A stretch of DNA of 64,000 nucleotides from Patella vulgata (lineage: Eukaryota; Mollusca; Gastropoda; Patellidae): positions 32,315,062 through 32,379,061 of the forward strand of contig NC_065885.2 in NCBI RefSeq assembly GCF_932274485.2, written 5' to 3'. How positions within the stretch are numbered: the first letter of the stretch is position 1; the number at the start of each line of letters is the position of its first letter. Under the pieces are notes generated by a model that had not been told where the DNA came from, did not search any database, and saw only the letters and a program-made list of their open reading frames with translations. This document shows positions 13,001 through 25,000 of this stretch, one piece after another. The translations under genes and the position numbers were made by a program.

Positions 13001-16000
13001 TAAAGAGTTGATAGTTCGCGCTATAATAGTTATATACATTATACAATGTAAGAGAAAAATGTTAAACATTTCAGTCAAATCAGTTCACTCTGAGCCCGTT
13101 ATCGCCGTTACAAGAACAATGTAGCCTCGATTGCCATTGCTACCGTTGTTATGATAATAAACAAAGTCTTGATTATCCATTTCTAAATTAAATCATTAAC
13201 CGCAAATCGTATTTAAATCTGTTGAAAATCTAGAATATCCAATGACATCGAGAGTCGGTAGTGGTCTTGGTAAGTTAATTAATGTCTAATTTATATAACA
13301 TTTAAGGCACAAAGAAAGACCTGCATTAGGCGGATTTAGCCTTGCATAATGCCTGTTTAACTTGAATAGACATAGCGAGATGAATATAATTATGTGGGGT
13401 TGGGGAGTTACATTTTCTGATGTTTTCCGACAAAAGCAATTATGTTCTCGGGCAAGTCAGAGATATTTTGGGCCAATTTCCATTGATAAATTCAAGCTAA
13501 AATGACACAACTCTTCTAACGTGGCGGCTTAATGGGCCTCGTCCACGAAAGTGCCGCCACATGGCCTCAAATTTCGATTTTATACAGTTACTATCTAATT
13601 GCATCCTTTAAATCGTTAAATGTATAGCTAGATTACATTACTGTTTATAACTGATAATTACACGTATTCAGGTTAAATCCGTTAATTGGGTGGTAATATT
13701 AACCGACAATAAACATTTAACGACTCAGACAAAATATACTTCCACAGAACAATTTTACAGCAAATAATACGAAACAAAAATACAGAAACAATGCATAGCA
13801 GCTGATACGATACTACGTGGACTTCGTTTTTATCAGAAATAAAATACAAAGCGATATACCCATGCTTCACAGTTGCACTGTCCATTTATTTCTTCCACAG
13901 AAACATTGTACAGTAAATCAACCAACTGCAAAAACTGATACGAAACTATCATTTTAATCAGACAGGCACTTTAATCAAATCATTCGACAAAACGACTTAC
14001 TAAATGGATCAAAGCACTTTTTGTGAACAGTATGTTGACACATTAGTGATTAATTCATCACAATTCTAAGACATTACGAGAGGGTTTAGACTCTGTACAC
14101 AGACTATACATCAGTATCTGGTGTGTCCACCGTGAGTGTAAATAACAGCAGCGCAGCGTCTGTACATGGAGTAGACCAGACGATTGATTAACGCCATTGG
14201 CACCTGGAACCACACTCTCAGAAAAGCCTGGCGCAATCCATCGACTGTGTGTGGTCTCGGTGCGACGTTATTAAGCCTCCTCTGAAATTCATCCCAAAGA
14301 TATTCAATCGGTTTAAGTCCTGGGCCAAGATTTTGGAACACCACACGACCCGCTCTCTGCTTCAGGCCAATTCCACCCCAAACCATTATGCTTGGACCTC
14401 CCCATGAGTCTCGTTCCATGACAAATTGGTCAGAATAACGCTGGCCACGTCGACGCCATATTCTGGTACTGCCATCTGCAGCTGATACGCAATACCCACT
14501 CTCATCTGTGAACAGAACAGTTCTCCATTGCCTGTGTCGCCAGTTGCTAGTGTTGTTGGGCAAACTGTAGACGTTCACGTCGATGGCGAGGGGTGAGGAT
14601 CGGTCCACGGTAAGGTCTACAGCAATGGATGTTCTCTCTGGTGAGACATCGGCGCACTGTATTGGTACTGATGGGTCTTCCGTGTGTTCCCACTGTCTCA
14701 GATGCCTGTGTGAAGGGATTCTGCACGTGCGATCGCACACCATGGCGGTCTTGTCGCCTTGCGGTAACCCTTGGTCTACCAGTTCGGGGACGATCATCCG
14801 TATTGCGTTGTTGAAACCTGTAGATGGTCCGAACATTGACCTGGAAGTGGGCAGTATGGCCAGCGTTGAGTCTTCCACGCGCCTCGTTCCTCTGAGCTGT
14901 TGTGGCATGCTGCTGACGTTGTAATGTGAATGATTCAACCAGGTATGGGGGTGGATTTTATAGAGCTGGTCCCGGTGAATGGCACGTGCAGCATGAGTTA
15001 CATGAAAATCATGGAGAACACATTACCATCTCAGAAGTCAGGTTGCGTTTTTGAGAACAATTCCTGGGTTCAATTCTGTGTTTGGGAATGAGCCTTATTG
15101 CTCAGGTAAAGTTGGAGATGTGGTCACAAATATACAATAAAAACATTTGGCAACATACCAACCCGGCGTTTCTTTTGCTGCTTAGTATAATACCTACTGC
15201 GCTCTGTCCAACCAAATCAGGAATTATTTACTTAAGCAACAGTTTATACAAAACCAACAGATTGGGTATTGTTTGTATTTATTGTTTACCTGTGCATATG
15301 GTTCATCATCTGTTTCCGTGGCACACCAGCCACCATTAGAATAAAGGCGAACATTAGTGGAAGGGAAATTGGGAGTTTCTGTTGATACTTGTATTTGATC
15401 ATCCAGTATTCGACCAGTCGTTAACCCTAGTGATTTGCCACAATTGGTTGCTGTAATGAAGAACTGAAATATCTTAAACTCAAATCATTATTACATGAAC
15501 TGGACCGTTTAAAGGTATAATTGTGTTGCTGCAATGACATTTTTAGAAGGTTTTGTTAAAGGGAGGGAGGGATGGAAATGGGGTTTAACGTCCTCTCGAC
15601 ACAAACTAGGTCATTTCGGGACCAACACATGGTTCAATTTTATTTCTATAATTCGCTTGCGCGTAGGGGTCTTTAGTAGTGGGGGGAAACCGGAGAACCC
15701 GGAGAAAACCGACGAGGTTGGACAGACGACCCTACGCATTGCCACGTACAACCGGGGATTCGAAACCACGCCAGTTGACTCAATGACAGACCTTATGATA
15801 CAGCACGCACGTGCTAACCATTCGGCCATCAAACCCCCCTGGTTTTGTTTAAAGACGATATAATTCAACACCACACCGACATTTACATTTAATACAGCAC
15901 ACGAGCAATCCAAATAATTTATAATTCATAATCAAAACTCAAATGTGTAGACAATGCTGTGTTGTCGCAATATTACAACATTACGACTTTCTATAGGAAG

Positions 16001-19000
16001 CCTGAATAGATTAATTACCACAGACATGCTCACGGTAGCTAACCCGGCGTGGTAGAATCCGCTATGAGTATGACCATGGACCGTGTATAGATGGACAGGC
16101 AACGAGTCCCGTTTGTTGGATTCTCTGCCGCTCGCGCGAGACACGGCGAGATCTCAATGTCAACGGCAAATCAAGCGATTTGATTTTTGACATTGCGGGA
16201 TTTTATACTGATTAATTTCTCGAACTCCTCCTTGGAATTTACGGTATGTTTATAGTTACACGGTCATTTTTCAACCTGATAAGTATTCCTATCCGGTAGT
16301 GACGAATTTGTCCAGTTCGAAACTTTGAAATTTCCAAATGCAGCAGTTGAAAATTGTGAAATTATCGATTTCAATATTTTCGTAGGTTTTGTAAGCATTT
16401 TGGTTTTGCTTAATACTCCAAATTCCCGTATGTATGAAGGATTTTAAAGTTATGAAAATAAAGTTCAGGTATAATGCTGTCCGGAATGATGATTAATTGT
16501 GCAGAAGTAAAAATTAAAAGAGTGTTTTAGTAGATTTGTTTTTAAGAAAAACTCGACGTTTTTTTTTTCGGATTCACATAGGCGCGTCCGAAGTAAACAA
16601 AGACGATGTGTTTATATATTTACACCCCAATCAACAGTTAGTAGTCTATCAATGTATGGGTTTAAAAAAAAAGAGTAGCAAGATTAATAAAAATATTATG
16701 AATTGATTTCTGTTTCTTTGCTTTTAAACTTATTACAGGTATTTGCACGAGGGGAGCTAATTTAATTTAGTCACGATTGTCAGGTCTCTCTTTTACCGCG
16801 GCACAGAATTCTAAAGGCTTCGTGGGCGTTGCCTGTCCATCTACACACGGTCCGTGGTATGACCTATAAAATAATGGTCCACGTCGCCTGTCATTGAAGA
16901 ATTAAACTTTATTTACATGTAACTTACGAGTATATATTACATTAAAACTGCTCAAGATGTCCGGATCAGTATCCACCGCGGGCATAATTGTGGCATATCT
17001 GCCTTCCATAACTTTGTAGCAAATGACCTTGTAATACAAAAAACCCGCGTTTTCAACTGTTTCTGAACAAGCTACAGACGCCTTTTCCAAAAAATCATAC
17101 TGATATATGCTGACGTAGAGAGTGCCTTGGTAGTTTCTTGGTGACATTATATCTGAAATAATACATGAACTGTAGTCAGAATAATTTCCCAATTTCAAAC
17201 ATGTTATGTGTGAACATTATGTGCATAGTTAGGGAGTCGATTTATGACAGATAGTTGTATTTTAAGTGATCATAACACATAACCTCTCATTCCCATATTC
17301 GCTTAATAGACGTGATCGAGTCGCCGACTTCAAAAAGACACGCGAAATGAACCATGATGAAATATACCTACTCCATGTTTCGACAAGCAATGGACTTTAC
17401 TTTTTTATCCCCTTTTATCCCATTTTGATAGACCAGCTCTGGTTGTCTTAAAGATTATATGCGGGATTTTAGTGCTATAGGAACTACAATATTGTGAAAG
17501 TTGAACCTCTATAACAGGACTATTAGATCAACTCCCAAGGGTTCTTTTACGTGCACGCGAATGTGAAAGTTGAACCTCTATAACAGGACTATCAGACCAA
17601 AAATGGTTCACTTCAGTTCAGATATGAAGAATTGAAATTCTATCGATCTATGCTGTTCCATATGTCACAAGGTCAAATTGATAGACTTGTTTTAAATTCG
17701 ATTGAATCCATGCCGGGAGATTACCTAGCGTCGGGATTTTGGTTTTGATTTCTTAACTAAATGACAGAAAATCAGCTGAGTTGGCATGGCTTAAGTCGGG
17801 ATTTTGTTTTCTGAGTACATATTAGCGTGGATTAAGCTGAGAGAAATTTGATATTTTCCCCAAAAAAGCAAATCAGGTATTATTACTTTAATTAAAGATG
17901 CATTATGTAAGAGCTAAATCTGTCTAATGCAGATGTTTCGTTTGGCATCAAATGTTATATAAATCATTAATTAGACATTCATTCATATGCCAAGCTCTAA
18001 GCAACTCTAGATTATCTGATGATTTTGATTTTCAACAGATTTAAACACGATTGCCAGTTAATATTTTAATTACAAAATGGATAACCGAGACTTTATTATC
18101 GTAACGTAAATATTATTTATGCATCTTTAATGTAGTTTATTTCTGATTTCAATTAAATCACGTGTTTTGCGTTACCACTATGAGTACTCCTAAAAACCAT
18201 GCAACAATTACCACCTTGTCTGTACATTATTACAATTTAATCTATGGTTCTAACATATAGTTTGCTACTATTTTTCGAATTGAACTGAGCGCTGTTGTGC
18301 ATGCTCGTTATCACCAAAATATACTGTAAAAACGAAAGAATATTCTCGGGGAAAGCAGTATGTCTGACCACCTATATGGTGATTTAGTAGTATACATCAA
18401 CAAGAAGGAACATAGTAAAGGAAATATACTTACATTTTTTAAAGATATAAAACGCTGATATAAAGTGAGTAAACCTTAGGTCAATCTGAAACCATGTAGG
18501 TGTTTTCAACTCCATTCCTGTGTACACTATGATCAACAATAGTATATTATGAAAAGAAAGTAGTCTGTGTGGGGGCACAATACTTGTTATAACCCTTGGT
18601 TTCCCATGATATTTCTTGCTCAGAATATGCAGAGTGTATTTGGAGTATCGAAAACATCAATATGGTGTTTCTGCATTGTCTGCGATATCGCTTTTATTGA
18701 AGCAGACGTTAAACGATCCACTACTACTATCAAAGGGCGCTTTAATAAAGAATGCACATATTCAGTAAAAGTTTTCTACATTTTCTAATTATTCGAGTGA
18801 AATTTATCCGAGGTTTCACTAGTTGTAAACTGAAGGAAACAACAGTTATAATACCCAAAATTTTGCGACTAGCTGTACATACCAACAACAATATATGCAG
18901 TTTGTCACTCTCCTGACATTTGCTCTCTGTCTTAGAAAGCATGTTCTGCTGTTGTTGTAGTTGGTGACTTCCTCAAAATGGTATTATCCGAGATTTATAG

Positions 19001-22000
19001 GTAAAAACAGTGCATTGGCATCCATAATTCTACATACTATTCACCCATTTAATAAATTTATTGCATATATAGAATACTCACATGATACACCTTTTAATGT
19101 AAACAGATTACCAGATGAGTTGCTCATCGCCAGGATCTTGACCACTTGTCCTGTAAATTTTATTAATATAAATATGCATTTAATAATCCAACATCGTTTT
19201 ATACTTTATCTATTTCTTGTGAATGTTTTGGTTTAATCTATTTTTATGATTATATGTATAATAGTTATACATATAATACTTTAAAATTAGATAATGTAAA
19301 ATGAATATATATAATATTGAAAATTTCATTCAAATTACTTTATTCTGAGCGAAGTTATCAATGTTTGTAGTTTTGCATTGCTGGTTTATTATCGTAACTA
19401 CGGTATTGATTATTGGAGGCGAGGCTTAGCATCTCTTCTGCATTTTTAAATTAAATCATTATATGGCCGAGCCAAAAAAACTTAAAATAAAAGTGCTTCG
19501 TGGTGGTGAGAGTGTATGCAGCGTACACTATAAATAATATGTCTATAAATTATAGGGTACCCCGTGCAGCGAAAATTTTCCCTACAGAAATGTGCACACT
19601 TTAGTGGCTTGTCTCGAAGAGATTTCTGGTTTATCACGCAGTACGATAACACTCAGCGCTAGAGTGTATGGGTCTATAAATAGCCATCGCACGTGAAATT
19701 ATCTACACGTCTATCAACTATTACAGCCGTAAAAAAAAATCTATTGTTGACGATTCTGAATAGCAGTAATATTTAGCTTTTTGGTTATTACAGCAACTTT
19801 AGAAATTACGTTCGTTTTATTTTTTAAATAGTTTTATCATTAACTATACCGTTAGCAACGGCATTTTTTGGTTTAGTACAAATACCATCTCTGAAACACT
19901 CGGGTTAGGCAAGAGCACGATACTAGCAGTAGGTTCATTTTACTTTTAGAAGGTTCTTAAAACAATTGTTGAGTTGCCTAACGTGTGTGTTTCTAAATAC
20001 AATTTCTTGTTCCAGCTTTCTGTTATGTTTCGTAAAAAAGTAGTCTTGATTATCCCGGCTTGTCAATCAGACGTAGAATGGTCGGTAGACTGGTTAAGTC
20101 AGACTAATTTGAAAACAAGGGCACGTAACCTTTTTTTCACTCAAAAGTGCCCGGATGTGATGGCGACACTCGTAACCTTATTTTAGTCTATTATTTATGA
20201 ATGGCTAAATGGTCATAGCTTATTAAGTACAACATGACCGTTTATTTAGTGACTATAAATGTGCGAAACTGATTTGAGGCTTGGTATATATATAAATATT
20301 GTACGCAAGAAGGGGTACGGCTGCCTGCCTAAATGTGTGGGTGTTTTACGGCAGTAATTGTCGAAATAAGTTATCATATAATGTCGATTTTACCTTCGTC
20401 ACATAATCTACCATAGTAATCATGCCCACAACGACAATAACAGACATCTGGATCATAGTGTCCCCCATACTCACATTCCTCATATGGACATGCTACAAAA
20501 AATCAAATGTGTAGGAGACTTTGGGTTGGAAATATCTTTTGAATTCATTGATAATAAATGGATATTCGAGAAAAAAAAGTATTATTAACATATTATTCTA
20601 ATAACATTAAAGACATTTTCAGTTAACACTTGCTAAAAATAAAAACATAAAAAAATTATCTGTTCGTTTTTCTGAGTATAGTATATTCAAAATAATTAAC
20701 AGTAGATTTTGTGAAACTGGTCTTTTTGAAATCGTAGGGAGGTTAGGTACCAGAGGCTTTACCAGCTTATTGCTCTATTACCAACGAAAACGACAACAAA
20801 TCTTACCACATTTAGGAATATCACATTCTTCGAATTCAGTTTCAGATACAAAACAGCCAATTGTACGTATATTACCGTTACCGCCTTCGTGAAATCTGCA
20901 ATAATTATGTTGGTATAAATCGGGTTGCGCATTGTTCTCAATAACTTCCTCCCATCTTATGCAAGAATTTCCACTAACAGAAATATTCTGTTTTCCTCTG
21001 TAAAATATATCCCCATAGCCGTTGACACTGCATTCTTGTGGTTCTTAAAAATAAAATAAAAGTTCTTTGTAAATTAATTACGTTTAGTGTTAATGGTACC
21101 AAATATGTTGACGCGACTGGGGGACAACAGAAATAAGAATATCAGTATTTGAACTAAACATATATAATAAGGTCTGAAATGTGTAATAAGATGAGTAGTC
21201 GAGCTACTTGCGGACAGAGTGAAAGCAATAGATAATAATTTTAACTGTTATAAATCCTATTTTAGTAAGTAAATTGTCTAGCTACTAATGGCCGTTTGAG
21301 ATCAATAGAAAATAATGTAAACTTCAAATGCCCAAACATTTCGTTACGATGACAAATGTGTTATTTTCAATGTTATAAACTGTACTTTATGTTAGGATTG
21401 ATAATTATTTTTTCTGTTATAAACTGCACTTTATATGTTAACATATTCTACATACATTATGCAAGAGCTAAATCTGCTATTTGCAGGTATTTCTTTAGGC
21501 CTGAAATGTTATCTATATTATTAATTAGAAATTAATCAACATATTCAGACCATAATCAACTCTCGGTGTCATCGCTAGCCTCCGATACTTAGCGGATTGG
21601 AATACATTATGTGAATGCTGATTAAACGTAAAATTGATAATCGAGAAATGGGGTTTAACGTCCACTCGACACAAACTAGGTCATTTCGGGACGAACACAT
21701 GGTTCAATTTTATTTCAATAATTTGCTTGCGCGTAGGGGTCTTAAGCAGTGGGAAGAAACCGGAGGACCTGGAGAAAACCTACTAGGTTGGACAGGCGAC
21801 CCTACTCCTTGTCACGTACAACTGGGAAATCGAAACCACGCCAGTTGACTCAATGACAGACCTTGTGATACAACACGCACCTGCTAACCATTCAGCCATC
21901 CAACCTCCCTCAGAGTGGAGAAATTTGACTGAAATTTTAAGCATATTCTAGTTACGTTATCTATTTTTTAACTATTATAGCGAGAACTGTCAACTCTTTA

Positions 22001-25000
22001 TCTAATCTCCCATAATGTCCCTTTAATATAATATTATACCTGGCGAGTAATAACATAATGTAGCCTTTGGAAAACCCGGGTAGTCCCGCCATTCCAGAAA
22101 TGTTACATCTTCTTCTACAACCGTCATTTTAATAACATCCTGGCATACCGAATTGTTTGGATCCTGAAATAGACAATATTCTTTATAACCCGTCGATTCC
22201 TTGACTTACGTCGACAGAGAATAGACCAGTTAATTCCTGCGATTAAATTTGGCTGTAAAGAATCATTAAATTACATTTTAAGGAAAGATTTCTGATTTTT
22301 AATTATTTAATTCTATATTTTTCTGTTCATATATTATTCATATTGAGAAAGATATTTTATACCTTAAGAAAATAAAAGGGCAGTATCCCGGGCATGAGTA
22401 TCTCGCCTCCATTTTTGTCTTGCTTACAACAAACTATGATCGTCTGGGCACCATTATCTGTAGTTTTTATAGTTGGGTTAGGATGCGTTGGATTTTCTAG
22501 CACATATCCTTCGTTTACATGTACGGATAGTTCTACAAACCCTAAAAATACACAGCAAAATAAATCCACATCCAACGATTCGAATATGATCGACGACCGT
22601 AAATAAACTTAAGGCGACATTGACGGGTGAGGGTCTTCGTCTGTTGGCGCTAATAAATTCATTTGACGTGATTCGACGATGAAATTGTATGCAATTTTTT
22701 TACACACGCCTGCCAAGAAATTACTTAACTTCATTTTGCGGTTTTCGATGAGTTGAGCGAACTTTCGAGAAATATTCTTTGAAATATTTGTTGCTCTAAG
22801 TAGGCCAGTTCTTAGACCTTAGATAAGTTGTTGTGTTGTTCTTAGTGTCTTTCCTGTGAGAGGAAACCGGAGTACCCGGAGTAAACCACGAGGTTGAGAA
22901 GGCGCCGCTATCTGCAGGCCACGTACGCTCACACCAGGGATCGAAACTACAACCGCAAGCAAAAGGTGACCGGCCAGCTAGAGGTCGAAGCGCGACACTC
23001 TAGACCACTAGGCCATCCCTAAGGTTAGAGTTATTTAGAGTATAATATTTTTCTAATTTATTCACATTCGTTTTTTGTAAGAGTAATAAAGTCACTTTAA
23101 AGGAGCTAAATCGCTAATATTAGGGACCTAGAAATTGACACAAATGGGTCGCAACGCATATACTAATGTAATATGAATGTATATAAATTGATTTACATTC
23201 AATCGTTTCCATTTTACTCCAGTTCAAATCAGTTATGTTCGGCGAAATACGCTAAAAGTCTCAGTCGAATGGCAATCTATAGCGTCTGGTTATTCCAGTC
23301 TACACCGATAGTATTTATTGCGCATGCTCTTCAGATAAGATTGTGGCATCTCTGTTTGACATGACTGGTGGAATATGTCTAGCCTCGTTCTTCGCTGAAA
23401 CGCATTATGGTACACGATTCGTGTACCAATGGTAAAATGTTTATTTTGTCTAAAATATTAGATATTAGAAGCTCATCTTTTCCCGGTATGATCACAGACA
23501 GCATCAATGTTGATTAAATTGACAAATTATTCGTGTTTTCAATGTCGAAGAATTAAGATGATATTGAGTTAGAGACTTGGCTACTTTAATTTGAGATTTG
23601 TGTTACGTAGTGAGTTCAAAAGTTCAGAATATATTTACTGAAAGTGCAACCTCGGTAGGTTGAAAGTTGTGAATTGTAACATGCTTAAGGGTGAATCTTG
23701 CGTTTTGATTGGTTAATTAGACACTGTCGATTGGACAGTAACACTCCTCTGTTTTAAGTAAGGTGAATAACCAAAAATAAAATAAGTTCTTTTAAAATCC
23801 TTAAAAATAGCATGTCTTGGGTCCTAATGATCTCAGGACATGGCTATTGCACAATACCACCCCTCTAAATGCGAAACAGGAAGTGTTTATCTCCTAAATG
23901 GAATTGCTTCTAGTCGTACGAATGGCACGAAAAACAGAATCCACTGAAATTTAATAAAGGAACGCCACTGTCCGAGGAAAATTTCTCTCATAGAGCGCAT
24001 CATATAGCTGACATCACTGGTCGGTTAGAGCAAAATCAGAAGACGATCAAACCATTCTCTTTTTATTTCCGATATAACATATCTAGAAATATCTAACTTG
24101 GATAGAAATACAGAAATAATATGAAACCTACCATTAGGACATGATGTATTAGCTACCTGGAAAATACAGTAGCTACCATTATTCCATGGTGTCCGTTCTA
24201 CCCGACTCTCGTTAAAATCTTGGCAAAAATTCCAAACAAAACCATTCGGCATAGCCGGGCCAATCAAACTAGAGTTGTATAAGAAGTATTTCATATCTTC
24301 GTCACTTCCATTAGGAAACTTGACATCAATGGTACCCGTTGTAAACGTTTCTTTTGGACAACCAATGATGGGTTTGGGAATAACGTAAGGACCCTGTGGC
24401 CAAGGTGAAATATGTCTCTCTGGAAAAAATAAATAATGACGACATTTTATTATTTACAATAATTATTTTAAAATTGGAAGGTTGTTATGTTTGATTTGTA
24501 TACCATTTTTGTTGTTGTTGATGGCGTTAAAGATATTCTTACGTCGGTATAATGTGGTATTTCGTCAGTTTTCGCACAAGTCATTTTTTATTCTTTAAAT
24601 TACTGACTTCATATCATTCTTTAGCCTACTATTTTTTAAAAATGTATTTAATTACCTTTCTCACAAAAACTACCATAAAAACCATCCCCACACTGACATA
24701 AACAGGTTTCCATATCAATTATACCTTGATTCTCACATTCTACATATGGACAGTCTGTAAAGCAATGATTGATAAGTTTGGTAACAAGTGCCAAGAAAAC
24801 CTGGAAACAAACACTACGATGTAAAGTAATTTATATATGAACGCATATTCACTACCAGCAGTCACGGCTTGGGTTGTTTTAACCGTATCTACTTTCGGCG
24901 ATTAATTTTCTTGTCCTGGTACCTGATTAGCAGTAAATATTTACTCACATCCTTCTAAATTCGCATTGGCATTGTTTAATTAATCGAGACTATGTGTTTT

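Noticed and set aside
14111-14938. 275-codon frame as a possible host gene
   Set aside because: It is a Tc1 transposase relic with a deleted catalytic segment and a frame shift.
24656-24754. Treating the EGF, kringle and lectin exons as separate small genes
   Set aside because: Phases chain perfectly across all 23 exons and there is only one signal peptide and no intervening stop or start, so one gene is the simpler reading.
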